From an uncultured Mucilaginibacter sp. (GTDB taxonomy: Bacteria; Bacteroidota; Bacteroidia; Sphingobacteriales; Sphingobacteriaceae), in contig NZ_CALMAT010000024.1 of assembly GCF_937859865.1 (NCBI RefSeq), positions 1 to 64,000 on the forward strand: 64,000 nt of DNA. Direction: 5' to 3'. Position 1 is the stretch's first letter, and the number at the start of each line of letters is the position of its first letter. The notes below the pieces were generated by a model. The model did no database searches and had not been told where the DNA came from. It saw only the letters and a program-made list of their open reading frames with translations. Below, piece by piece: positions 1-11,042 of this stretch. The translations under genes and the position numbers were made by a program.

Positions 1-1396
1 GCAATTGCTGCTATGAGCATGACTTTGTAGGCACCGGCTTTGCCGAGTACGCCTATTTTACTTAGTCCGTAATAATAGATCAGGCTGCCAAAGACCGGTT
101 CCACCGTACTTTGCCTTAGCTTTTTCATTTGCCAGCCTCTTTTGCTTTGCTGCCTGTCATGAGCTTTTTGATACTGCTCGTCGTAAGGCGTTCGAATGAT
201 TCTTTTATAATGTATATCCGGTATACAGCTGGATTTTAACGGGCAGTGTTTGCAGTCTTTCGATGCTGTCCAGTATTGCTTTAATAGTCTGCCGTCGTCC
301 GTATGATCAAATTTTTTGAATGGAACTGGTTTGCCTGCCGGGCAGATATATTCGTCTTTTTCCGGATTATAAGTAAATTCAGATGAAACAGGTTTGTACA
401 TTTCAAATGCGGGAATCCGTCCGGTAATGCCTTTTTGTTCCAGAAAGCTATAGTTGGAGCCGTTTGAGTAGCCAGTATCGGCTAACAAATCATTCATCCG
501 GAGTTCGTTTTCTTTTAAGCGGCTTTGTAGCTGACGGGTAATTTCAGGTAAATACTGGCTGTCCCTGCCGTCTGCAAAATCTGCCTGCACATGACTGATC
601 ACACCTTCAGCAGTATCTACTGCCATGCTGCACCGGTAGTTCATTTTCCTTGCTTTGCCTGGTTTTACCGATATGCGGGCATCCGGATCGTGTGGGCTGT
701 AATGCGTTTTATTACTCAGCAGCTGCGCTTTTTCGTGAACAGGCCCTGGAGGGCCTTTCGGACTATCTGGGCAATTTCTGCTGGTGTTTCTTTAGCTTTC
801 TTAACTGGTAGTTAGGTGCACTGATATAGGATTCCCTAGGCGGAGGACCATTCTTCTTTTTCGGTTCCTGGTTCTCTTCCTCTACTTTTTGCAAATGGTT
901 TTCTACCGAATTCACGGGTACTTTTAGAACAAGGCTTTCCATGGAAGCGTTTGCTTTAACAGGTGCAAAATCTACTGCCTGCATATGGCCTAATACCATA
1001 CTGGAATTCACACACTGCGCAAACACTTTATTAAATAAAACCTCGAATAAAGCAATCGGATAGAGTTGCCTTGTCCTGCTGATGGTCGAATGCCAGGGCA
1101 GCTCTTCATTGATATCAAAACCTAAAAAGTACAGCACATCCATATGCATCGAGCAGTGCTCCACCAGCTTGCGGTCAGAAGTAATGTTCTCCAAATACCC
1201 AGTTAGCAGCAGTTTAAAGAAAACTACGGGATCAATCGACGATTGCCCGTCTTGCCATAAAGTTCTTTAGTGTCTTTGTATAAAAACTTAGATCGAGCGT
1301 TTCGCGAAGTCTGCGATAAAAGTTTACCTTCGGAACGCGGTCCAATAACTGAAAGCTCATAAACAGCTTTTCGGTATAGTCCTTTCTGCCTTGCAT
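1..1396 (-). pseudogene. IS1182-family (DDE) transposase relic, multiply frameshifted, truncated by window edge
   Basis: Reading the minus strand across frames gives MQGRKDYTEKLFMSFQLLDRVPKVNFYRRLRETLDLSFLYKDTKELYGKTG / QSSIDPVVFFKLLLTGYLENITSDRKLVEHCSMHMDVLYFLGFDINEELPWHSTISRTRQL..., then KPGKARKMNYRCSMAVDTAEGVISHVQADFADGRDSQ... DCKHCPLKSSC... The frame changes near 1240 and near 770. Confidence 0.88.
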
Positions 1397-1539
1397 GCCC
1401 TTAATTTACGCATTCTGCTATTTAAATGAAAGAAAAACTTGCCCTTTATTCAAGTTGTGCAACAGCCACGTTCCTTTTTTGATTATTTTCGCTTTATTTA
1501 ACAGTCTGGTTTCAAGGAGGGGTTACAGACGACACATAG

Positions 1540-2862
1540 TTAATCACGCTGCATAGGTTGCCGTCGCCAGTAAGTTAAACTACGCCAAAACCATTCCAAC
1601 GGGCCGAAAAGAAAATATTTAAGCCAGAGCGGACTAATAATTAATTGGATCATCCAGATGGCTGCTACAACAAAATACAACTGATAGTATTGCAGTTCTG
1701 CAAAATAATTTAATCCGTAGCCGAAGAAAAACAAAGTGCAAAATACAGTTTGCATAATGTAGTTGGTAAAAGCCATCTGCCCAACGGCAGCTAAACGAGC
1801 CGTAAAACCTTTCCAGATTCCTGCTTTTAAAATCAGCATAATCATACTGGCATGTGCCATTACCAAAAGAATGCGCTGGAAAGGATAAATAAGTTCAGAC
1901 CATCTAATTGGATGAGTTTCGAGGTAAGTCATGAAAGCTGCGCTACCGGATGGAACTTGATAGGATTGGCTGTAACTGTATATTACTAATGGCAAACCAA
2001 ATCCGTAACCAATCAAAGCAGTACGTATATATTCTTTTTGAGACCACTCTCCGGTAAAAAATTTCCATTTATATAGAGCCATGCCTAATAGCATCAGGGC
2101 AAGCACATCTCCTGCTGAAAGATATAAGTACTTAATTTCATAATCCCAGGTTATAGGGTTAATACGTTTGGCAACTCCACCATAACCAGATTTCATCATT
2201 TTTATATGCTCAGCTACTTGTGCTTTATTGGGCATAAATTCTCTTTCGGTTTCAAGCCAGCTTTTAATGTCTTTGGATTGTTTAATGTTTAAAGGCTTGT
2301 GTTGTTTCTGTACATTTTCTGCCGCCATGTAATTGAGACGTTGATTTCGCAAATTCTGATAAAACATCGTGTAAGACACATCATCAGCCACAGCCATCAA
2401 CAGCACACCAATTACCAGATATTTAGCTTTCATTTTGCGAAAAAAGAAAGCCAGCATACCAATCAGCCCGTAGAAATATAAAATATCTCCTACCCACAGT
2501 AAAATATGCGCGTGTATAAGCCCAAATAATACCATCCAGCCCATTCTGCTAAAAAACAGAAATTTAAACGGGTAGCCTGCTTGCTCTTTCCTCATAATAA
2601 AAAGTAAAATTCCTGCACCAAAAATCATGGAAAACAGTGCACGCATTTTTCCTTCAAAAAAAACGGTAATCACAGCATGGGTCCAAAAGTTCGGACTATG
2701 CAAGTCTTGATGAAAACTTTCTGTAAAATGCTCCGGCATCGCAAAGCCCGGGATATTCATCATCAGAATTCCAAGCAAGGCAACGCCCCGCAATACATCA
2801 ATAGTCTTGATACGATCTGCCTGGGCTACAGGCCCGGGCGATAATGAGTAATTTTTTTCCAT
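1540..2862 (-). CDS. DUF418 / YeiB-like multi-pass membrane protein
   Basis: Full-length ORF; IDVLRGVALLGILMMNIPGFAMPE start and C-terminal FTNYIMQTV...PLEWFWRSLTY motif typical of DUF418. Confidence 0.88.
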   Translation of the reverse strand: MEKNYSLSPGPVAQADRIKTIDVLRGVALLGILMMNIPGFAMPEHFTESFHQDLHSPNFWTHAVITVFFEGKMRALFSMIFGAGILLFIMRKEQAGYPFKFLFFSRMGWMVLFGLIHAHILLWVGDILYFYGLIGMLAFFFRKMKAKYLVIGVLLMAVADDVSYTMFYQNLRNQRLNYMAAENVQKQHKPLNIKQSKDIKSWLETEREFMPNKAQVAEHIKMMKSGYGGVAKRINPITWDYEIKYLYLSAGDVLALMLLGMALYKWKFFTGEWSQKEYIRTALIGYGFGLPLVIYSYSQSYQVPSGSAAFMTYLETHPIRWSELIYPFQRILLVMAHASMIMLILKAGIWKGFTARLAAVGQMAFTNYIMQTVFCTLFFFGYGLNYFAELQYYQLYFVVAAIWMIQLIISPLWLKYFLFGPLEWFWRSLTYWRRQPMQRD

Positions 2863-2892
2863 AAATAAATCGGTTTTATTGTTTTTAAATTA

Positions 2893-3086
2893 GCACCTGT
2901 TTAAGTTTTATCATTGAAATTGATAATGCTTCTTTTATGACTGTAATTTTTGTTTTTACAATCAATACCTATATGAAATTATATAATTTTCAATATTTTA
3001 GGTGATAAAAGAAGCATCGTAAACCGATGATTTTTGTCCGGTAAAAGAAGCATGGAAAATAAACTGATTAAATTTTAAACAGGCTC
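2893..3086. repeat. Palindromic repeat copy 1 (core 2926-3053; right arm present twice)
   Basis: aatgcttcttttatga ... aggtgataaaagaagcat ... ccggtaaaagaagcat; outer arms ttagcacctgtttaag / tttaaacaggctcttaa. Confidence 0.9.
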
Positions 3087-3123
3087 TTAACTATGAAACG
3101 TTATTAAATAACATGTTCCAATT

Positions 3124-4332
3124 TTATTGCGCCATAGATTTGAGCCAGGGCAGGGCATCAAGCATCATCGGCCCAACGCTGGTTTCATGCGTACCACCAG
3201 GAATGGGCGTTAATGTTAATTGCTTAGAACCTGCCGCAATAAACTTGTTGTAAGTCGTTTGCGAAGTCTCAAAGAACACCGCTTCGTCTGCTGTTCCGTG
3301 ATACATGCGGGTAGGGCTAACCGGGTACCAGTCCGGGAAACTGTTCAAAGCAATTTTTGCTTTAAAAGCGGTTTCTCCCGTAGGGCTACTTAAATTGTTA
3401 TAGAAAGCCGTGTTTAATAATGCAGCAGGCGAAGTGTTCAGTTGCGGGTTGATCTGTGCATTGGTTTTGGTACCATCAAGCAGTCCGGGTATTTTGGCCG
3501 CATAAACCGGCATGAAATAATCCGTATACGGGCGGTTAAAGCCGTAAGTGATATTATAAGACCGGATGAACAAGGCAAAGAAAGAAGGGTCCGGGTAAGT
3601 AGTTACCGTTGCAACTTTAGCTACCATGCCCGCCAAATCATAGCCGCCTGCTCCCTCGGCTGCTGCTGTAAGCGTTAATTTATGTGCTTTATTGGTTTCT
3701 ATCTCTTTTTGCGCTGCCATGGTAACGTACCCGCCTTCAGAATATCCCAGTAAAAACAGCTTGTCATTAACGGCCTTGTTTTGTGACTGCAAGTAGTATT
3801 TACCCGCTTTAATCATATCCACAACTGCTAAGCCGGAAGACTGCATATCATAATAAGGATGCGCAATATCCTTGGAAATGCCGTAACCAATAAAGTCAGG
3901 AACCAGGGTCACGAAGCCCGTTGAGGCAAACAGCTCAAAGCCGGTAAACCCGATCGGGAAATTAGAAGGCGCATCTGAATTCCGGAACATCGTTCCGTGT
4001 TGGGCGCTCAGTAAAGCAGGCGTAGTAGTCATTTTTTTAGGAATGCCTAATAAACCTGATGCCTGCACCGTGTTCCCGTTGTAGGTCGTATTATAGATGA
4101 TTTTATAATAATCTACATCGTACTGTAGAAGAGGAGCATAATTTCCAAACCCGTTTAGTGCGGCAGCAGCCTGCAACTCAAGCTTGGTAAAGCTTCCGGC
4201 AGGTGTAGCGGAAACAAAAAAATTCTTCCCATCCGATAGGTCAGGAATCTTATTAGTCACATCTTTTTTACATCCTGCAAACGAAAATAGGCACAACAGT
4301 AAATAGCTTATAGCTTTAAAAGAGTTTTTCAT
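3124..4332 (-). CDS. Secreted lipoprotein alpha/beta hydrolase (secretory lipase-like)
   Basis: GYSEGGY nucleophile elbow, lipobox-like LFSFAGCKK; likely start MKNSFKAIS at 4332 rather than the track start 4419. Confidence 0.8.
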   Translation of the reverse strand: MKNSFKAISYLLLCLFSFAGCKKDVTNKIPDLSDGKNFFVSATPAGSFTKLELQAAAALNGFGNYAPLLQYDVDYYKIIYNTTYNGNTVQASGLLGIPKKMTTTPALLSAQHGTMFRNSDAPSNFPIGFTGFELFASTGFVTLVPDFIGYGISKDIAHPYYDMQSSGLAVVDMIKAGKYYLQSQNKAVNDKLFLLGYSEGGYVTMAAQKEIETNKAHKLTLTAAAEGAGGYDLAGMVAKVATVTTYPDPSFFALFIRSYNITYGFNRPYTDYFMPVYAAKIPGLLDGTKTNAQINPQLNTSPAALLNTAFYNNLSSPTGETAFKAKIALNSFPDWYPVSPTRMYHGTADEAVFFETSQTTYNKFIAAGSKQLTLTPIPGGTHETSVGPMMLDALPWLKSMAQ

Positions 4333-4381
4333 GCTTTTGAATTCTAAAAATTTAATATAATCATTAGTTGATAATTTAGAC

Positions 4382-4840
4382 TTAATATAAGGAGTTGTGG
4401 TAAACTGTTTTTTGCTCATAAAACGTTGGTGTAACAGCTTTGTTGATTAGAATTTTTTTGTGTTTATCCAGTAACTTTTTCCACCAAAAGCGATGCCGTC
4501 TTGGATAAATGATCTGTTCTGAATGATCTGATTTCTTAAGATTTTCTAAACTGAGTAGCTTGTGCATTACTTTCCTGGAATGATCTACTACCTGATGGGA
4601 AATTAATGAATAACCATATTTCAGATTCAAAACCCTGTTGGTTTGGTGGGTCAGGAGAATCTGCTCAAAAATTTCCAGGTGCAGCGTTGAGAACCCTTTC
4701 GTTTTCAGCAACGGTTTTGTACTTTTTTTCTCTAAAATATCAGGTGGTCTATTTATTTGTTGCTTCATGTTGCAAGGCATAAAATGATTTCTACTGGATA
4801 CTGCTTTTACCAGGGATATTATAAAGGATCGAAAAGTCAT
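4382..4840 (-). CDS. Hypothetical protein
   Basis: ORF only; start uncertain (possibly internal MKQQINRPP). Confidence 0.3.
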   Translation of the reverse strand: MTFRSFIISLVKAVSSRNHFMPCNMKQQINRPPDILEKKSTKPLLKTKGFSTLHLEIFEQILLTHQTNRVLNLKYGYSLISHQVVDHSRKVMHKLLSLENLKKSDHSEQIIYPRRHRFWWKKLLDKHKKILINKAVTPTFYEQKTVYHNSLY

Positions 4841-5546
4841 TACTGCCCCGGTTCAAATTATTGGTTGTACCGGCATTAAAGCTGTAGCAATACCCTAAAC
4901 GAAGGTTGTTTTTTTTGGATATATTGTACTGAACCATTGGTCGAAGGATTGACTGGTACAGGTAGTCCCGGCTAGCCGTATTAGAGGTGAAATAGGAAAT
5001 GTTTTGCCGGAAAGAAGCTCCCAGGGAAAGGGAATGCATCATCTCGAACATGGCACTAAACTCAATTGCAGTTAGTCCTCCGAAAGACTTCATCAGCAGC
5101 AGGGACGATTTGAGGTTAACGTTGCTCGGAAAATCTACATTGGCTCCGGCGATCGCGTACATGATGATTTTGCGAAACATCTGCGGTACGTTGTTCTCGT
5201 AATCATTCCTTGTGGTATAAACCGATAACAGGTTGTCAAAGGAAAGCCCGGCGTAGTATTTGGATTTGTAAAGCATTCGCAGGCCTGCATGGGCATCGGC
5301 CTTAGAACTGTAAACGTTGTTGGAGGATACTGGGTCGTTCGGGGTAACGGTCTGCAGGTTCAGCAGATCAATATTAAACTGCTGAAAGCCCAAACCTACA
5401 CCTGATGAAAGCGTAAGGTCTTGCGAGAGGTCGAGGTGGTAAGCATAGTTTGCATTGGCTACGGTATAGGCATCGTTACCAAAACGGTTCCTCACAAAGT
5501 TGAACCCATAAGCTGATTTATTATTTGGAAACAGGCCATCGATCAA
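4791..5546 (-). pseudogene. PorP/SprF-like type IX secretion outer-membrane protein, probably 5'-truncated
   Basis: Beta-barrel pattern GVGLGFQQ...SKADAHAGLRMLYKSKYYAGLSFDNLL; no signal peptide or typical N-terminal region; frame closes inside the adjacent palindromic repeat. Confidence 0.65.
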
Positions 5547-5594
5547 AGAATTATATAGCTTGTTGTAAAAGCTTAAAAAGTTTATCGTTTCTGC

Positions 5595-5688
5595 ATGCTT
5601 CTTTTACCGCCTAAAATTTTGTAATCAGTTGTATCTGTTCTACAAGCATTAATTTTATAAACGAATTTTAATGGCATAAAAGAAGCAT
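5595..5688. repeat. Palindromic repeat copy 2
   Basis: atgcttcttttaccgcctaaaatttt ... aattttaatggcataaaagaagcat. Confidence 0.9.
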
Positions 5689-5803
5689 CAGTAATTATCA
5701 GCTGCAATTAATTAGAGCCCGAGATTAAGAAAATTTCTTTAAAGATATTCTAGCAGGAATAATTAGCTTAGCAAAGCAATCCAAAATGAATTTGTAAGAA
5801 CAA

Positions 5804-8800
5804 ATGACTAAAAGCAGTTTGCTTAAAAGATGTAAGCTAATCTGCCTGAGCTGGCTTTTTGTACTGAAGCTGCACGCCCAGGTAACAACCAGGCTACCCT
5901 TTAGCACACTTGACATTAATAACGGGCTATCACAAGGTTATATTAAAAATATCATCCAGGACAAAAAGGGTTTCCTGTGGTTTTCAACCAACGATGGGTT
6001 AAACAGGTATGACGGCTACAGTTTCACTGTTTTTCATCATGACACCAATGACCCGGCTTCACTGGCCGATGATGAGCTTACTTTCGTTTTTGAAGATTCG
6101 CAGGAAAGGTTGTGGGTTGCCACGCGAAACCAGGGCCTGGAGCTGTTTGACAGAAAAAGCCAAACTTTTTTTCACTATCCTAACCTGGGGAAACAAAGTG
6201 CTTACGCTAATGAAATTTATAATATTACAGAAGATAAAACAGGGCACCTCTGGTTAAGTTCCGCTTTAGGGATATACCGGGTAACGGTAGAAACAAATGC
6301 TAGTGGCCCGCCAAATCAACCATTAAGGAAAAGTCCAATTGTGAGGTTTACCTATATTCTTACAAAGACACCACCAGAATTATTTAATCGAAAAAAAGTT
6401 TTAATTGACCGCGAGGGGAAGATATTTATTCTTTCATCTAACAGGATCTATCAGCTTGTTGAAACGGCTATAAAACCGGAGAAATTTTACTTGGAAGAAC
6501 GCTATCATTTTCTAAAGCTTATTAGTGATGTCAAAAAAGATATAAATATATTAGAAGACACGCTGGCGCATTGTTATCTCTTGCAGGTAGGCCAAGACGT
6601 ACTAATGAGTCGGGGCTATAACTGGAATTCTTTCCAGAAAATTGGAAGCTGTTCCCATAGTATACAGAACTGGTTAATAGACCGCCGGCATAGGCTTTGG
6701 ATTAGAGCACAGGAGCAGTTACTTCGAATCCCGCTTCCTGGATTTGTAGCAGAGCGAATTGAACCAAGTGACCTTTCCCTGATTCCTATACTTAAAAACA
6801 TCACCTGCTTTTTACAGGACCGTACAGGCGTCATCTGGATCGGTACGGGCGGGCTAGGGGTACTGAAATATCAGCCTGATATTGAGTTATTTCATCATTC
6901 ATTACCAGGTCAGATCGTTTACTGGATTTTTTTAGGCGAAAGAAACGAAGTGTTCATAGATCAAAAGTTAGGCTTAGGCTCTATGGGCTTAAATTTTGCT
7001 CAAGGACATTTATCTGGAGTCAAAACATTCAACCGTGTCCAAACATTGAACTTGTTAAATAAAAAACCTACGATTTATACCTATTATACTTCCCTGTTTC
7101 CTGGTAATCTGAAAGTAAATAACGCTCGTATTTTTTCAAAAATGTATTGTGATAAATGGTCACCTGTTAGAAAAGACACCAAAAACAATACCTGGATTGC
7201 TGGAGAGATCGGACTGATCAAAATACTACCTGATGGCCGGGCAAAGGGGTTTCCTTACCCGGTTTCAGCAGGTAAAGAACCGTTTGAATTCGTTCACGCC
7301 ATGATTTTAGATCAAAGGGGCCACACTTGGACGGGAACAGCTAAAGGGTTACTTGATTTTAATCCTATTACAGAAAAGTTTACTTACTACCACCACCAGA
7401 CAGGTGATCCGGCTAGCTTGAACTTTGATGTCGTTTATGCGCTTTGTAACGATCCTGTAAAGCCGGAAAGATTCTTGTGGGCCGGAACAAAAGGCGGCGG
7501 ACTAAACTGCCTGGATAAACTCACAGGAAAATTTATCAGTTATACTACTGCTAATGGCCTGCCTAACAATGTAGTTTATGGTATATTAGCAGATAGCGAT
7601 GGTAACCTGTGGTTGAGTACCAACAAAGGTTTATCCAGATTTAATCTTGTAAATAAATTGTTCCGAAACTTTACCGTGGGAGACGGTCTGCAAAGCAATG
7701 AGTTTAACAGATACGCTTATGCAAAACTAAAAGACGGAACACTCATTTTTGGCGGGATGCAAGGCATCAACTACTTTAATCCTCGCGATATCAAAGAGCT
7801 AAGTGCGCCGCAGGTACAAATAACTGATTTCCGGTTGTTTGACAAATCGCTCACACCAAGAGACCAAGGGTCACCCCTTTCTACAGACATCTCTTATAGT
7901 AAGAATATAGCTTTTAGTTCCGGGCAGAATGTCTTTACGATCCAGTATGCAGCGATGGATTACAGGAAGCAAGAATCCGTAAAATATCGTTATCTGCTTG
8001 AGGGTTTTGATAAAAGTTGGAACTTTTCGCAAACGGCCCGGGAGGCAACCTATACGAACCTGGATCCCGGGCAGTATAAGTTTATTGTTGAAGGAAGCAA
8101 TACGGAAGGAATATGGGGAAAATATAAAACGGCGTTGATAATTACCATTACACCGTTATGGTATCAGACCCTGCTATTTCGGATAGCTGTTTGTTTGTTC
8201 ACGCTGGGTTTGATTTATTATTTTTACAGGTATCAGCTGAGACAGGCGCTAAAGGTTCAGCGCGTGCGCAATCATATCGCAAAGGACTTGCACGACGAGA
8301 TTGGCTCTTCCCTGAGCGCTATTTCCATATACTCAAAAGTTGCCCGTCAGCAGCTTGGATCACAAACGAGTCCTGATGCACTGCTTAAAAAGATTAGTGC
8401 AAACACCCAGGCCACCATGGAAGCGATGAGCGATATCATCTGGAGCACCCAAACCAGTAACGATGCTTTGGAGCATACCATTAGCCACATCCGGGAACAT
8501 GCTACGGAGCTGTTAGAAGTTAAGGGTTATAAAATAGACTTCAAATGCGCTCCTCAAATTAACCGGATTAAGCTGGATATGCAGCAGCGAAGGGATTTGT
8601 TTTTGATTGCGAAGGAGGCCATTAACAATATTGCAAAATATGCCTGCGGTCATTTGGTACATATAGAGCTGACCATCGAAAAAAGGCATTTAAAATTAGT
8701 TGTACAGGATGACGGCCAAGGATTTGATACGCAAAATATCTTCAAAGGGAATGGTCTTAAAAACATGCAGGCCAGGGCTAGCGAACAGAAAGGAAAATTT

Positions 8801-8863
8801 CAAATTGATTCTGTACCGGGAAAAGGTACCCGCTTAGAAGTAAGTTTTAAAATTATCCAATAA
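5804..8863 (+). CDS. Two-component sensor: periplasmic Reg_prop propeller, Y_Y_Y domain, HisKA_3-type histidine kinase
   Basis: Repeated GLSQGYIKNIIQDKKGFLWFSTNDGLNRYDG blades; RNHIAKDLHDEIGSSLSAISIYSKVARQQ (HisKA_3) and DDGQGFD ATPase motif. Confidence 0.9.
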   Translation: MTKSSLLKRCKLICLSWLFVLKLHAQVTTRLPFSTLDINNGLSQGYIKNIIQDKKGFLWFSTNDGLNRYDGYSFTVFHHDTNDPASLADDELTFVFEDSQERLWVATRNQGLELFDRKSQTFFHYPNLGKQSAYANEIYNITEDKTGHLWLSSALGIYRVTVETNASGPPNQPLRKSPIVRFTYILTKTPPELFNRKKVLIDREGKIFILSSNRIYQLVETAIKPEKFYLEERYHFLKLISDVKKDINILEDTLAHCYLLQVGQDVLMSRGYNWNSFQKIGSCSHSIQNWLIDRRHRLWIRAQEQLLRIPLPGFVAERIEPSDLSLIPILKNITCFLQDRTGVIWIGTGGLGVLKYQPDIELFHHSLPGQIVYWIFLGERNEVFIDQKLGLGSMGLNFAQGHLSGVKTFNRVQTLNLLNKKPTIYTYYTSLFPGNLKVNNARIFSKMYCDKWSPVRKDTKNNTWIAGEIGLIKILPDGRAKGFPYPVSAGKEPFEFVHAMILDQRGHTWTGTAKGLLDFNPITEKFTYYHHQTGDPASLNFDVVYALCNDPVKPERFLWAGTKGGGLNCLDKLTGKFISYTTANGLPNNVVYGILADSDGNLWLSTNKGLSRFNLVNKLFRNFTVGDGLQSNEFNRYAYAKLKDGTLIFGGMQGINYFNPRDIKELSAPQVQITDFRLFDKSLTPRDQGSPLSTDISYSKNIAFSSGQNVFTIQYAAMDYRKQESVKYRYLLEGFDKSWNFSQTAREATYTNLDPGQYKFIVEGSNTEGIWGKYKTALIITITPLWYQTLLFRIAVCLFTLGLIYYFYRYQLRQALKVQRVRNHIAKDLHDEIGSSLSAISIYSKVARQQLGSQTSPDALLKKISANTQATMEAMSDIIWSTQTSNDALEHTISHIREHATELLEVKGYKIDFKCAPQINRIKLDMQQRRDLFLIAKEAINNIAKYACGHLVHIELTIEKRHLKLVVQDDGQGFDTQNIFKGNGLKNMQARASEQKGKFQIDSVPGKGTRLEVSFKIIQ

Positions 8864-9209
8864 AAGTCAAATGCTTTTGTTAACAGTAAACATTGAGTTA
8901 AGAAATTAAAATTAAGGATATCAATTATTGCTAACTAAGTTGAATGGTTTTGGGTCAATAGGAACTTTTATGAGTAGGTAGAATTATATTTATACCTTTC
9001 CATAATTCGGCGGAATTTTGATAAAATATTTTATCACTAACCTTCCTTTTCTGATAATTTTCGCAAATTTATCTGTTTGGTTTTAAGGAGGGGTTACACC
9101 TGATTGTAGAGGTAGTATCGGAGAATATTAATCAATTTCTACTTTTTCAATTGATTAAAGTTTCGATATATGGGTAGAAACAATAGACGTTCTGTCAGAA
9201 AGCAGTCAT

Positions 9210-11042
9210 TTACCTTGTTAGAGGCAAGGCAATAGACGAAGCAAAACCCAATGAATGATAAACCTGCTGCGTTGCTGCCTGGTAATCTGTTTCTTTAGCC
9301 TCGAAAATATTAGGAACGTACTTCTGCGGGTTACGATCAATCACTGGGAACCAGGAACTTTGTACTTGTACCATGATCCGGTGGCCTTTCTTAAATACGT
9401 GATCTGCGCCATGTAAATCAATCGCATAGGCTTCTACTTTGCCAGGAGTTATTGCTTCGGGCCTGGAAAAGCTATTGCGAAAACGGCCGCGAAAAACATC
9501 ATCCGCAATCATCAGCTCGTAGCCAGACATTTTCGGCTCTTTTGGATAGTAATCAGGATAAACATCGATCAGTTTTACTACCCAGTCGGCATCACTGCCT
9601 GTAGTGGAGGCAAACAGACGAGCTGCAATATTTCCTGTAACAGTGATGTCACTGGTCAGGGTATCGGTTTCCCAGCTGAGCACATCCGGCCGATTATCTA
9701 CAAAGCGCTGGTCTTCGGTCAGCCAGTTATACCAGCGAGAACCGGGGCCGTAAGTTTCTTCAATGGGCCTGCTTCGGTAAGGAACAGGTTTTGAAGGATC
9801 GGAAACATAGCTGCTAAATGCCTTGGGTTCGCCTGCTGAAGGTTTATCAAAAGAAAGCTTACCATCAGCATGGAAATATAGATTCCTGGTTGCTGCTTCT
9901 TTCGGTGGCCATGCTGTATAATTCTTCCACTGGTTAGATCCGGTTTGAAAAGTAATGGCGTTAGCAAACTTACCGTCCCCTTTACCTTTTAAAAAATACG
10001 CGAACCACTTCGCCTGTATTTCTTTGCGAAAATAACTTCCCGTAGGTAGATCAAAGTTAATATTACCAAGACTGTCACCCTTTCCGGATGCCCAACCGCC
10101 ATGGTTCCATGGACCGATAACAATAAAGTTTTGGTTGTCCTTGTCCCGCTTTTCTAAAGCCTGGTAAGTGGCTTGCGGCCCCACCATATCTTCCTGGTCC
10201 CACCAACCGCTGACATGCTGGATAGGTACACGGGGATGATCTAACCGGGAAGGTAATGCCTGCTTTTGCCAGAAAATATCATTATTCGGGTGAGATACAA
10301 AACTGTTCCAACTTGGGAGTGTGCCGTGAAAATATTTTTCATTTACATTAGATAAAGGGCCTAAATCCAAATACCAGTCATAGGTATCGTATTTGCTAAA
10401 CTGGTAAAGGGAATCAGTTTTAGTACTCTCCGTTAAAAAAGCATATTCAAAACCATAACTTAAACGAAAAGCGCCATTATGATGAAAATCATCGTTTAGA
10501 AACATATCTGATGGTGTAGCCTGTTCAGACACTGCTTTAATTGCCGGGTGCGGATCAGTTGCCGCTATAATTGCAGTCCAACCATCATAAGAAATACCGT
10601 ATAACCCCACTTTCCCGTTATTATGGGGAATATTCTTCAGCAGCCAATCAACCGTGTCATTGGTATCGCTGCTTTCATCTATAGCTTTGCCGTCTGCTAT
10701 ATTACGGCTTGCCCGAAGCTCTTCATAAGTACCACCAGATTCATACTTTCCCCGTATATCCTGATATACAAAAATGTAGCCTTCATCTGCCATGTCTTTG
10801 ATGTACTCAAAATTTTCAGGACGTGGAATCCTGCTGACTCCATAAGGCGTCCTTTCCATTAAAAAGGGAAGCTTTTCTTTTTGCTGTTTGGGAATAAAAA
10901 TTAGCGTGTGCAGTTTTATGCTGTCACGCATCGGTATCATTACCTCTTTGCGATTATACGCGTCCGGCTTATCTTCACTTTGTGCAAATCCATGAAAGCA
11001 AAAAAGCAGCAGTAGATACACAGTATTTAAAGGGCACTTCAT
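9210..11042 (-). CDS. CocE/NonD family hydrolase (X-Pro dipeptidyl-peptidase S15-like)
   Basis: YQDIRGKYESGG, GLYGISYDGWTA, PHPAIKAVSEQATPSDMF, GWWDQEDMVG motifs; signal peptide. Confidence 0.92.
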   Translation of the reverse strand: MKCPLNTVYLLLLFCFHGFAQSEDKPDAYNRKEVMIPMRDSIKLHTLIFIPKQQKEKLPFLMERTPYGVSRIPRPENFEYIKDMADEGYIFVYQDIRGKYESGGTYEELRASRNIADGKAIDESSDTNDTVDWLLKNIPHNNGKVGLYGISYDGWTAIIAATDPHPAIKAVSEQATPSDMFLNDDFHHNGAFRLSYGFEYAFLTESTKTDSLYQFSKYDTYDWYLDLGPLSNVNEKYFHGTLPSWNSFVSHPNNDIFWQKQALPSRLDHPRVPIQHVSGWWDQEDMVGPQATYQALEKRDKDNQNFIVIGPWNHGGWASGKGDSLGNINFDLPTGSYFRKEIQAKWFAYFLKGKGDGKFANAITFQTGSNQWKNYTAWPPKEAATRNLYFHADGKLSFDKPSAGEPKAFSSYVSDPSKPVPYRSRPIEETYGPGSRWYNWLTEDQRFVDNRPDVLSWETDTLTSDITVTGNIAARLFASTTGSDADWVVKLIDVYPDYYPKEPKMSGYELMIADDVFRGRFRNSFSRPEAITPGKVEAYAIDLHGADHVFKKGHRIMVQVQSSWFPVIDRNPQKYVPNIFEAKETDYQAATQQVYHSLGFASSIALPLTR

